Below are positions 1-6,710 of a stretch of 9,086 nt of DNA, in pieces. A model generated the notes under the pieces. It worked only from the letters and a program-made list of their open reading frames with translations. It was not told the DNA's origin and searched no databases. Location: NCBI GenBank assembly GCA_937923355.1, contig CALAIO010000053.1, positions 1-9,086 on the forward strand. Reading direction: 5' to 3'. This stretch comes from an uncultured Rhizobiaceae group bacterium. GTDB lineage: Bacteria; Pseudomonadota; Alphaproteobacteria; Rhizobiales; Rhizobiaceae. The position numbers and the translations under genes were made by a program. Every line of letters starts with the position of its first letter. The stretch's first letter is position 1.

Positions 1-1022
1 TTTGCCTTCAGGCCTTCAATCCAAAAGCCCTGGTTTGTTTGGGACAAAACTTTGACAGGTGTAAACTCTACGATGTTTTCTTGCGTGATCGTTTTGACCC
101 CAAGCGCGCCATTATCTGCAAGCGTTAGCCAGGACGGTGAAATTTTAAACGCAGAGGTTTCTGCAAGCTTGATTGAGGCACTTGCCGTCAAACCGCCTTG
201 TATATTTTCATTTGATTTATCCAGACGAATATCAGTCAGGAAGGTTCTTGTCTGCGGGTCTGTCGATGGGGCAATATATGTAATCGTGCCTTCTGCTTCG
301 ACACCAGTTACAAGCGTGACATCTGCTTTCATACCTGGCTTGACGTCATTAATATCTGTTTCAGAGAGCTGTCCTGTAAAAAACATAGGGTCTCTATCAA
401 CCAGTGTTACGCATGCACCACCCACATTGATAACATCACCTGGTTCAGCAATTGGGTCTTGGACGACGCCAGAAGCATTGGCTTTTATTTGAGTGTGAGA
501 AAGTTCAATCTCGGCTTGTTTCACCTGTGCCTTGGCTGCGTTTAAATCAAACCTCACCTGGCGCAAGCGTGCGTCTGTTGCAAACCCCTTTTCAATCAGT
601 TTTTGATTTGCTGCGAAATCAGCTTCCATCTGCGAAAGTCGTGCTCTGGCACTTTCAAGGCTTGCTTCTCTTGCACCACGAGAAATGACACAGACCAGCT
701 GGTCTTTTTTAACGAAATCACCCCGGTTCACAAGGCGCTCTTCAAGGATGCCGCTTGTTTCTGCTCTTACAGGTACGATTGCATTTTCTTTTGTGCGCCC
801 ACGCAAAGTTACAGTCTTTGATCTGCTTTCAGGATTTAATACTGCGTAGCTTACTTTGAATAGGTCACTTGAGACTTCAAGATTACGTTCGGCTATGGGC
901 TTGTTGTCATTGGCTTCAGCACTTTGGCCGCCAATTTTTATATCGCCATAATACATCCAAACGCCAATGATGGCGGTTATCAAAACTGCCGCAAAGTGGG
1001 AGCCTTTTATTGTGAATGTCAT
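1..1022 (-). CDS. RND-type efflux periplasmic adaptor (membrane fusion protein, HlyD/AcrA-like), C-terminus cut off by window edge
   Basis: Translating the minus strand from the ATG at 1022 gives 340 open codons reaching base 1 with no stop, so the 3' end lies outside the window. Visible parts in order: a short cytoplasmic N-terminus; one hydrophobic anchor at about residues 10-25; a lipoyl-like half at about 83-113 (VPVRAETSGILEERLVNRGD); an alpha-helical hairpin at about 115-178 rich in Ala/Gln/Glu; the second lipoyl half at about 183-210 (SGVVQDPIAEPGDVINVGG); a beta-barrel domain at about 212-285; and the start of a membrane-proximal domain. This is the standard order for adaptors that bridge an inner-membrane RND pump to an outer-membrane channel; substrate unknown. 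Relatives are usually somewhat longer, and the pump gene probably follows beyond the edge. No in-frame start exists upstream before a stop. An AAGG at 1033-1036 is a modest ribosome site. The gene lies 50 bases behind a PadR-type repressor gene, which suggests co-transcription and repressor control. Confidence 0.9.
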   Translation of the reverse strand, partial: MTFTIKGSHFAAVLITAIIGVWMYYGDIKIGGQSAEANDNKPIAERNLEVSSDLFKVSYAVLNPESRSKTVTLRGRTKENAIVPVRAETSGILEERLVNRGDFVKKDQLVCVISRGAREASLESARARLSQMEADFAANQKLIEKGFATDARLRQVRFDLNAAKAQVKQAEIELSHTQIKANASGVVQDPIAEPGDVINVGGACVTLVDRDPMFFTGQLSETDINDVKPGMKADVTLVTGVEAEGTITYIAPSTDPQTRTFLTDIRLDKSNENIQGGLTASASIKLAETSAFKISPSWLTLADNGALGVKTITQENIVEFTPVKVLSQTNQGFWIEGLKA

Positions 1023-1072
1023 CTTCTTCGAACCTTGTTCAGTTGTTAGCCTTGGGAGGGGCTTTGTTTTAT

Positions 1073-1621
1073 TTACTCTGCTGCTTCATCCAGTTTTACC
1101 GCTTGACCTGCCATGGCGATTAAGCTGTCACGATTGTTTTTCAGAAAATCCAGATCTGCACCTTTTACGTGAAGACCATAGCTTGTTATCCATTGTGTCG
1201 CCGGGTGATCGCAATCGCTTCTCAAGCCACCAATGACTTTCATAAGCTCTTCCATCTCTCCAATGCGTTTATCAATCGCTTTTGTAATAATTTCTGGAGA
1301 GGTTAAATCCGCACACATGGCAACAAGCAAAAATTCAGATTTGAATTTATCAATGGCGGGTGGGGAAGCGAGTGTTTTTATAAATTCTTCCCTACCTTTA
1401 TCTGTGATAGAAAACACTTTTTTGTCTGGGCGGCCGTTTTGAGTTTCCGAGCGACCTATTACAAGTCCGTCTGCTTCCAGTTTTGCCAATGTCGGGTAGA
1501 TCGAACCATAGCTGATATCAACAAAATAGCTGAAAGCTCCCTCTGAAGATTGTTTCTTTATTTCATAACCACTTGCGTCTTCGAAATTCAGGATCGCCAA
1601 AATGAGTGTCTGTGTATTCAT
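1073..1621 (-). CDS. PadR-family transcriptional regulator
   Basis: A 182-residue protein with the PadR plan: an N-terminal winged helix (about residues 1-80) containing GYEIKKQ and the recognition stretch SYGSIYPTLAKLEADGLV, then a wing with the typical NGRPDKKVFSIT, and a C-terminal helical dimerisation region (about 90-175) like the Vir_act_alpha_C domain. PadR proteins usually repress nearby genes, often drug-efflux or stress genes, and release DNA when a small aromatic or hydrophobic ligand binds. The ligand cannot be read from this sequence. The next gene downstream on the same strand is an efflux adaptor, so control of that pump is the natural inference. The start at 1621 fits the family's normal N-terminus (NTQTLILAIL). 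The upstream region contains a promoter and palindromes suited to autorepression. Confidence 0.93.
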   Translation of the reverse strand: MNTQTLILAILNFEDASGYEIKKQSSEGAFSYFVDISYGSIYPTLAKLEADGLVIGRSETQNGRPDKKVFSITDKGREEFIKTLASPPAIDKFKSEFLLVAMCADLTSPEIITKAIDKRIGEMEELMKVIGGLRSDCDHPATQWITSYGLHVKGADLDFLKNNRDSLIAMAGQAVKLDEAAE

Positions 1622-1645
1622 GGATTTTACTACTTTTTTGCAAGA

Positions 1646-1659
1646 ACAGCATATGCTGT
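1646..1659. promoter_or_regulatory. Perfect 14-bp palindrome, candidate PadR operator
   Basis: ACAGCATATGCTGT reads identically on both strands. It begins 25 bases upstream of the padR start codon and sits just downstream of a TATAAT -10 element, so it covers the expected transcription start. That position suits repression. Assignment to PadR is inference from position; the sequence is not a textbook match to the ATGT-N8-ACAT sites described for some PadR proteins. Confidence 0.5.
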
Positions 1660-1662
1660 CTA

Positions 1663-1689
1663 ATTATATTACAATTCGATATATGTCGC
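1663..1689 (-). promoter_or_regulatory. Probable padR promoter
   Basis: Read on the minus strand, a perfect TATAAT (1663-1668) lies 15 bases downstream of GCGACA (1684-1689), which matches four of six positions of the sigma-70 -35 consensus. The spacer is shorter than the ideal 17 bases. Transcription would start near 1656, inside the 14-bp palindrome. It would drive padR and, by inference, the efflux adaptor gene. Confidence 0.45.
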
Positions 1690-1702
1690 ATTGATATATA
1701 TC
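1678..1702. repeat. AT-rich inverted repeat GATATAT-N11-ATATATC
   Basis: Seven-base arms at 1678-1684 and 1696-1702 are exact inverted copies. The right arm is also the end of a perfect 10-bp palindrome, GATATATATC (1693-1702). The dyad spans the proposed -35 region of padR, so it is a second operator candidate, for PadR or another regulator. AT-rich sequence produces such dyads easily, so confidence is limited. Confidence 0.35.
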
Positions 1703-1849
1703 ATTCAAGCATAAATATGAAATTTTTGTGGCTTGGTCTCTGTGAGACTAATTTTTCTCGCCGTTCACGGTTATGTCACTTGTAAAATTATTTTATATAT
1801 CTACTAATAGGTAGGTAAATTAAAAACTCTAATGAGCATACTTAAAAAC

Positions 1850-1854
1850 AAGGA
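1850..1854 (+). promoter_or_regulatory. Ribosome binding site fixing the VOC gene start
   Basis: AAGGA lies 7 bases before the ATG at 1862, an ideal spacing. An in-frame ATG at 1832 lacks a comparable site at proper distance and would add ten residues not expected for the family, so the start at 1862 is preferred. Confidence 0.7.
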
Positions 1855-1861
1855 AAATCCT

Positions 1862-2224
1862 ATGATCGGTTATTCAACAATTGGTGTTAAAGATATCGAA
1901 GCTGCAAAGAAATTTTACTGCGATTTATTTGATGCAAAAGTGCAAGTAGATGTTGGTCGTCTAGCTATGATTGGCGCATCTGCAGAACAGCCTATGGTTG
2001 CTGTATGTGAACCCTTTAACGGTGAAGCACCAAGCTGTGGCAATGGAGCAATGATTGCATTTCCACAAGAATCAAAAGCTGCAGTTGATGCAATGCACGC
2101 AAAGGCTCTTTCACTTGGTGCAACAGATGATGGTGCTCCTGGTCAGCGTATTGAAGATGTATTTTATGGCGCATACGCAAAAGATGCAGATGGCAATAAG
2201 CTTGCTTTCTATATCTTCGGCTAA
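1862..2224 (+). CDS. VOC-fold (glyoxalase/bleomycin-resistance superfamily) small protein
   Basis: A 120-residue protein with the VOC layout. The first beta-alpha unit opens MIGYSTIGVKDIEAAKKFY, a middle strand carries GNGAMIAFP (60-68), a helix reads AVDAMHAKALSLG (74-86), and the C-terminal strands carry GAYAKDADGNKLAFY (103-117). The fold is used for metal-dependent lyases and dioxygenases and also for binding-only resistance proteins. Positions where metal enzymes of this fold carry His or Glu hold other residues here: Thr6 region, Met64, Ala115. A metal-dependent glyoxalase I activity is therefore unlikely, and the substrate is unknown. The gene stands alone, divergent from padR, and ends at a strong hairpin terminator. 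Shared control with the PadR/efflux unit is possible but not shown. Confidence 0.85.
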   Translation: MIGYSTIGVKDIEAAKKFYCDLFDAKVQVDVGRLAMIGASAEQPMVAVCEPFNGEAPSCGNGAMIAFPQESKAAVDAMHAKALSLGATDDGAPGQRIEDVFYGAYAKDADGNKLAFYIFG

Positions 2225-2246
2225 TAGCTAAGGTTTTAAACTAAAT

Positions 2247-2273
2247 AAAAGGCCTGCTTGTGTGGGCCTTTTT
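2247..2273. terminator. Bidirectional rho-independent terminator
   Basis: Arms AAAAGGCC (2247-2254) and GGCCTTTT (2265-2272) pair perfectly around a 10-base loop and run into T residues. On the other strand the same stem is followed by TTTTATTTA. It lies between the converging ends of the VOC gene (2224) and the synthetase gene (2282) and can stop transcription from both sides. Confidence 0.85.
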
Positions 2274-2281
2274 GCTTTCAA

Positions 2282-3814
2282 TTACATCACCAGCGCTTTT
2301 GCTCGCGTATAATCTATTTTACCTGAGCCGAGTAATGGCACGTCATTGACCACCTCAACCGCGCTTGGCGTTAATAGTTCAGAATGACCGCGTTTTTTGA
2401 TTTCATCCAGGATTTGTTTGCGATCTATATCCACTGACGTTGTTATCAGAATAATCTTCTCGCCTTTTTTCTTGTCTGGAATTGAAACAACTGCATGATT
2501 GTCGTCAGGTGCGAGTGGGTTTACAATGCTTTCGATGAGGGTGAGGGAAACCATCTCGCCTGCTATTTTTGCAAAGCGTTTGACGCGGCCCTTAATGGCA
2601 ACGAAACCATCTTTGTCGATGTCAACGATGTCGCCAGTGTCATGCCAATCGGTCTCGCGTGGTTGCAAGACGCCCGGTTTATCTGCCTTCATATAACCCA
2701 GCATCAAATTGGGGCCCTTGATAATCAGCTTTCCGCCATCCTCAATGCCATCCACGATTTCAAGCTTGGCTTCAATGCCTGGTAATAATTTTCCAACTGT
2801 GCCCAGTTTTCTCTCTTCAATGGTATTTACGGCGAGAACAGGGGCAGCCTCTGTCATGCCAAAGCCTTCGAGCACATCAACGTCAAAGCGATCTTTCCAT
2901 GTTGCTGTGGTTTCTGCTTTTACAGGTTCAGCACCGGCAACTACCATTCTTAATGAGGAAAAATCTTCATCCTTGGCCATGCGTGCATAACCTCCCAGAA
3001 ATGTATCTGTGCCAAATAGAATTGTAGATTTGGTCTTGGATACAGCTTTTGGAATGATTTTGTAATGAAGCGGAGAGGGATACAAAAAGAGCGGAACGCC
3101 ATATATGAGCGGTAGCATCATGCCGCCCGTTAGTCCGAGTGAGTGGAACACGGGCAGGGCGCTAAACACTTTATCCGTCTTTTTGGAGAATTTAATACGT
3201 GCACCTACCTGGGCAATATTTGCCAGTATATTCGCATGTGAAAGTACAACGCCCTTCGGCAGGCCTTCCGACCCGGAGGTAAATAAAATCACTGCAGGGT
3301 CATTGGGATTTGTTTCTGCCAAGGCTTTTTTAGCAGTTAATGCTGATACGAGTTTGTTTATAAAATTTACTTTTTCTCGAATTTCTTCGAGCCATATAAA
3401 CTTTAAGCCAGCCGCCTCCATTGCTTTTACAAGTTCGTGCAAGTCACCTTTTTCAATGAAGGCATGGGATGACAATACGGTTTTAACGGCTGCTGTTTCA
3501 CATGCAGAAACAATCGTTGAAGGGCCAGCACTGTAGTTTAGCATGGCAGGAATGCAGCCCAAGGATTGTAAGGCCAGCAGGGTTACAACTCCGCCCGCAG
3601 CATTTGGCAGTAAAACACCAACCGCTTCATTCTTTTCCATATGCAGTTTGAATTTTCTTGCAAGCACATTTGCGCCGATGAGCAGCTTCTTATAGGTGAG
3701 ACTGCCACCGGTTGCATCTTCCAATGTTGGGCTGGATGAACCGTGTTTTGCACTTGCTTCGACAAAAGCCTGAAACAGTGTTTTACCTTCAAATTCTGAT
3801 TTAAATTCAGCCAT
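2282..3814 (-). CDS. Stand-alone Aas-like acyl-[ACP]/acyl-CoA synthetase (AMP-binding superfamily)
   Basis: A 510-residue adenylate-forming enzyme. Visible motifs: P-loop TSGSEGLPKG (179-188), ALPVFHSLGLTGG (219-231), SPLHYKIIP (247-255), GFGMTEAAP (317-325), HDTGD (391-395), the hinge region GRVKRFAKIAGE (409-420), and the C-terminal catalytic lysine in LLGSGKIDY (Lys499). The wording of these motifs closely follows the synthetase half of E. coli Aas, the enzyme that activates fatty acids onto ACP to re-acylate lysophospholipid. Aas carries an N-terminal acyltransferase domain, absent here, so this is a single-domain relative. Acyl-ACP or acyl-CoA formation is inferred from similarity. Hydrophobic stretches (about 73-90 and 225-245) may touch the membrane. 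A GGAGGA at 3821-3826, 6 bases before the ATG, fixes the start. It lies 56 bases after the SDR gene, last in the block before the terminator. Confidence 0.85.
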   Translation of the reverse strand: MAEFKSEFEGKTLFQAFVEASAKHGSSSPTLEDATGGSLTYKKLLIGANVLARKFKLHMEKNEAVGVLLPNAAGGVVTLLALQSLGCIPAMLNYSAGPSTIVSACETAAVKTVLSSHAFIEKGDLHELVKAMEAAGLKFIWLEEIREKVNFINKLVSALTAKKALAETNPNDPAVILFTSGSEGLPKGVVLSHANILANIAQVGARIKFSKKTDKVFSALPVFHSLGLTGGMMLPLIYGVPLFLYPSPLHYKIIPKAVSKTKSTILFGTDTFLGGYARMAKDEDFSSLRMVVAGAEPVKAETTATWKDRFDVDVLEGFGMTEAAPVLAVNTIEERKLGTVGKLLPGIEAKLEIVDGIEDGGKLIIKGPNLMLGYMKADKPGVLQPRETDWHDTGDIVDIDKDGFVAIKGRVKRFAKIAGEMVSLTLIESIVNPLAPDDNHAVVSIPDKKKGEKIILITTSVDIDRKQILDEIKKRGHSELLTPSAVEVVNDVPLLGSGKIDYTRAKALVM

Positions 3815-3870
3815 TCATATTCCTCCAGCCATGACTATCACAACTGAAGACAAAGCTTTCAAGTGGAAAG

Positions 3871-4593
3871 TTATTTTCTGAAGCTGTTTTGCTCACGATC
3901 AAATATTTGACCATTTTCTGTCAGGTCATCTGAAACAAGTTTAAGGAGGCTCTGTGAAATTTCAGAAGGATGAGAAATCGTGTCAAGGTCTTCACCAGGC
4001 ATGGCTTGTGCGCGCAGGGCTGTTCGCATGGCGCCAGTGTTTAACATGTTAATCCGCATGGCAGATTTTTCACATTCAGCGCTCCAGGTCTTCACCAATG
4101 TTCTTAGTGCAGATTGAGATGTGGAATAGGCTGCCCAAAAAGGTTTGCATTTATCTGGTGCGTTCGCTGTCATGAAAACGATGCGTGCATTTTCTGACTG
4201 TCTTACCAAAGCTGACATGGAGCGCATCAAGCGATAATTTGCGGTAACGTTGAGGTTCATAACCTTGTCAAAGACTTTAGGCTCCAGATGTTCAACCGGA
4301 GTCAAATCACCCAAGGTGCCTGCGTTGGAAACCAGAATATCAAGCTTGCCCCAGCGGTCGTTTATGGATGCGCCCAATCGGTCTATGGCGTCGAAGTCTG
4401 TGAGGTCTAGCGGCACGAGCGTTGCAGAACCACCGGCCTCCTGAATTTCGTCATCCAGCTCTTCCAGACCACCAACGGTTCGGGCAATGGCGATGACATG
4501 CGCGCCTGCTTTTGCCAAGGTCAAAGCACAATGATAACCGATGCCGCGCGATGCGCCTGTTACCAACGCAATTTTGCCTTCGAGCACTTTCAT
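3871..4593 (-). CDS. Short-chain dehydrogenase/reductase-like protein with altered catalytic residues
   Basis: A 240-residue classical SDR by layout: cofactor motif TGASRGIG (12-19), PLDLTD (61-66), LVSNAG (87-92) and NLNV with Asn115. The catalytic Tyr156 is present, but the YxxxK motif reads YSTSQ, with Gln160 where the cofactor-binding lysine belongs. The residue 13 before Tyr156, normally the catalytic Ser, is Ala143 (FMTANAP). The later PG motif reads NTGAMRT. The cofactor-binding half looks intact (Arg16 and Arg38 might favour NADP, a weak inference), while the chemistry half looks weakened. The reading frame is clean with no stops, so it is not a simple pseudogene. It starts 3 bases after the purF stop codon, which implies translational coupling. 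An SDR gene directly behind purF is common in alphaproteobacteria; its substrate is not known to me. Confidence 0.9.
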   Translation of the reverse strand: MKVLEGKIALVTGASRGIGYHCALTLAKAGAHVIAIARTVGGLEELDDEIQEAGGSATLVPLDLTDFDAIDRLGASINDRWGKLDILVSNAGTLGDLTPVEHLEPKVFDKVMNLNVTANYRLMRSMSALVRQSENARIVFMTANAPDKCKPFWAAYSTSQSALRTLVKTWSAECEKSAMRINMLNTGAMRTALRAQAMPGEDLDTISHPSEISQSLLKLVSDDLTENGQIFDREQNSFRK

Positions 4594-4596
4594 GGA

Positions 4597-6045
4597 TTAG
4601 CCGTTAGCTTCTGAAAGCAGTGCAAGGTTTGAAATATTGTCACGGTCGTCGTGATCGGTGAGGGCGGTAGGATATTCGCCCGAGAAACAAGCATCGCAAT
4701 ATTGCGGACTGTCATTGTCACGGCTTGCTTCACCAGCTGCGCGGTACAACCCGTCGAGTGAGATAAAGCCAAGAGAATCCACCTTGATAAAGTCCTGCAT
4801 TTCTTCAATGGACATGCGGGATGCAAGCAGTCTGTGGGTTTCAGGTGTATCAACACCGTAAAAACAGGATGCACGTGTTGGCGGGCTTGCGATGCGCATG
4901 TGCACAGAAGCAGCGCCTGCGTCACGAACCATTTGCACGATTTTTTGTGAGGTTGTGCCACGTACAATGGAATCGTCAACTAGGATTACGCGCTTTCCCT
5001 CAAGCATATGGCGATTGGCATTGTGTTTGAGTTTGACGCCCATGTGGCGGATCGAGTCTGTTGGTTGAATGAAGGTTCTGCCAACGTAATGGTTTCTGAT
5101 AATACCTAATTCAAAGGGCAGGTTTGCCCCTTGGGCATAGCCGATTGCTGCTGGCACACCAGAATCGGGCACGGGGACTACAATATCTGCATCTGCGGGC
5201 GATTCTTTTGCAAGTTCAACGCCGATCTGCTTGCGGATGTCATAGACGCTATTGCCTTCGATCGTAGAATCGGGACGGGCAAAATAAACATATTCAAAAA
5301 TACAGAAGCGTCTTTTGGCTTCTTCAAACGGACGCAGGCTTCTGATGCCGCGATCCGTGATGATAACCAACTCACCTGGCTCAATATCACGCACAAATCT
5401 TGCGCCAATGATATCAAGTGCGCATGTTTCTGATGCGAGAATGTATGACCCGTCCAGATCACCAAGCACAAGTGGGCGGACGCCAAGTCGGTCACGACAG
5501 CCAATCAGCTTTTTGTTGGTCAGTCCCACAAAAGAGAACGCGCCTTCCAGACGGCGCAAGGCTTCTTGCAGACGGTCTACAAACATCGTCTCTTTGCCCA
5601 TGGCAATAAGATGCAGGATTGTCTCCGTATCAGAAGTCGATTGAAAGATTGCACCTGCGCGTTGAAGCTCCAAGCGAAGCGTCATTGCGTTGGTGATATT
5701 ACCATTGTGCGCAACCGCGAAACCACCGCCGGAAAATTCGGCAAAGAAGGGTTGGACGTTACGCATCTCATCGCCACCTGTGGTCGAATAACGTGTGTGC
5801 CCGATTGCGCGGTGCCCTTTAAGGCGATCGATAACGCTTTTCTTGGTGAAGGTATCGCTGATCAGTCCCATGTGGCGTTCAGCGTGAAATTGTTGACCAT
5901 CAAAGGAAACAATGCCTGCGCCTTCCTGTCCACGGTGCTGAAGGGCGTGTAGTCCCAGGGTCGTTAGTGTTGCAGAATCTTCGTTATTAAAAATACCAAA
6001 AACACCACATTCTTCGCGGAGTTTATCATCATCAAGAAATGACAT
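4597..6045 (-). CDS. purF: Amidophosphoribosyltransferase (glutamine PRPP amidotransferase)
   Basis: Catalyses the first committed step of de novo purine synthesis: PRPP plus glutamine gives 5-phosphoribosylamine, in the cytoplasm. The product is 482 residues. The N-terminal glutaminase half begins EECGVFGIF with nucleophile Cys13, followed by IGHTRYSTTGG (81-91) and AHNGNI (112-117). The C-terminal phosphoribosyltransferase half has the PRPP loop VILVDDSIVRGTTS (353-366). Twelve residues precede Cys13, as in Bacillus-type enzymes that cleave a propeptide to expose Cys. Cys248, Cys394, Cys450 and Cys453 match the four ligands of the [4Fe-4S] cluster in that type. The start chosen is ATG 6045, with GAGG at 6051-6054 five bases upstream. 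An in-frame TTG at 6058 would overlap that ribosome site and is rejected. The gene sits 32 bases after cvpA and 3 bases before the SDR gene. Confidence 0.97.
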   Translation of the reverse strand: MSFLDDDKLREECGVFGIFNNEDSATLTTLGLHALQHRGQEGAGIVSFDGQQFHAERHMGLISDTFTKKSVIDRLKGHRAIGHTRYSTTGGDEMRNVQPFFAEFSGGGFAVAHNGNITNAMTLRLELQRAGAIFQSTSDTETILHLIAMGKETMFVDRLQEALRRLEGAFSFVGLTNKKLIGCRDRLGVRPLVLGDLDGSYILASETCALDIIGARFVRDIEPGELVIITDRGIRSLRPFEEAKRRFCIFEYVYFARPDSTIEGNSVYDIRKQIGVELAKESPADADIVVPVPDSGVPAAIGYAQGANLPFELGIIRNHYVGRTFIQPTDSIRHMGVKLKHNANRHMLEGKRVILVDDSIVRGTTSQKIVQMVRDAGAASVHMRIASPPTRASCFYGVDTPETHRLLASRMSIEEMQDFIKVDSLGFISLDGLYRAAGEASRDNDSPQYCDACFSGEYPTALTDHDDRDNISNLALLSEANG

Positions 6046-6077
6046 TGTGACCTCTTTCAAGGATGTTAGGTCTGGAC

Positions 6078-6632
6078 TTAAGTATCCTGACCTTCAGGGC
6101 CTGGTTCGCTTCCGATACCAAATTTTTCAAATACAAATGAGCTTGGATCATCCGGAATTGAATTGATTATGCTTTGACCAACAGAATCGATCATCGGTTT
6201 TGATTTTGCTTCTGTTACCCATGTGGGTACTTGTTCAGAAATCAGAAACTCTGCAAACATTGTTAGTACTGTGACCAATAAAAAACCTCTGGCTGCACCA
6301 AAGATGAAACCCAATGTTCTATCCAGTGCGCCTACGCGGCTATCCACGATCAGATCTGCAATTTTAATGGTGATGAGGCTCACAACAATCAGCGCTATGA
6401 CGAATATTATCGCACCAGCTACGATAAGAGGTAGAACTTCATTGCTTGTTATGGAAGCTGTGTATCCTGCAACAAAAGGTGCGAGTGACTTATGGAATAT
6501 AAATGCCAAGAACAAGGCAACAATCCAGGAGCCAATGGAAAGGACTTCACGAGAGAACCCGCGCACCATTGCAAGCAGGCCTGAAACCAGCATTAAAAAG
6601 ATCAAAATAATGTCCAGCAATTCAATTGGCAT
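6078..6632 (-). CDS. cvpA: CvpA family inner-membrane protein
   Basis: A 184-residue membrane protein with four hydrophobic segments at about 5-23, 31-47, 67-90 and 105-129, and a hydrophilic C-terminal tail of about 50 residues. Family hallmarks are MVRGFSREVLSIGSW (22-36) and GALDRTLGFIFGAARG (101-116). CvpA was named for its requirement in colicin V production and has since been linked to envelope stress; its molecular activity is unsettled. Its position directly before purF is a long-known gene pair in many proteobacteria. The start at 6632 has GGGG at 6643-6646, 10 bases away, a moderately good ribosome site. Confidence 0.93.
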   Translation of the reverse strand: MPIELLDIILIFLMLVSGLLAMVRGFSREVLSIGSWIVALFLAFIFHKSLAPFVAGYTASITSNEVLPLIVAGAIIFVIALIVVSLITIKIADLIVDSRVGALDRTLGFIFGAARGFLLVTVLTMFAEFLISEQVPTWVTEAKSKPMIDSVGQSIINSIPDDPSSFVFEKFGIGSEPGPEGQDT

Positions 6633-6710
6633 CGTGGACTAACCCCTATATCGCGTATCTATTTGTTCTGTTGCAAGACGATTAGCCCGAAATAGATTTT
6701 ATTTCCAGTC

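Noticed and set aside
52..492. Plus-strand open frame of 146 residues near the left edge
   Set aside because: It is antisense to the efflux adaptor, whose complete domain order on the minus strand explains this stretch.
1735..1757. Hairpin GTCTC-TGT-GAGAC followed by AATTTTTC on the plus strand, resembling a terminator or attenuator
   Set aside because: The stem has only five perfect pairs and no plus-strand gene ends upstream; a VOC gene leader reaching this far is not supported by a clear promoter.
1832..1861. Upstream ATG adding ten residues to the VOC protein
   Set aside because: It lacks a properly spaced ribosome site, while ATG 1862 has AAGGA at 7 bases and matches the family's N-terminus.
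4590..4979. Open frames overlapping purF, radA, the SDR and the synthetase on either strand (for example 4590-4979, 5131-5433, 7163-7498, 3105-3536)
   Set aside because: They lie wholly inside well-recognised genes in other frames, show no family features and have no plausible ribosome sites; they are shadows of the real genes.
6046..6060. Upstream in-frame TTG start for purF adding MKEVT
   Set aside because: These bases contain the AGAGG ribosome site for the ATG at 6045, so the ATG is the better start.
6633..6710. Possible separate promoter or terminator between radA and cvpA, including a GAAATA/TATTTC hairpin
   Set aside because: The stem is short and AT-only apart from one pair, has no T-run, and no convincing -35/-10 pair at normal spacing was found.
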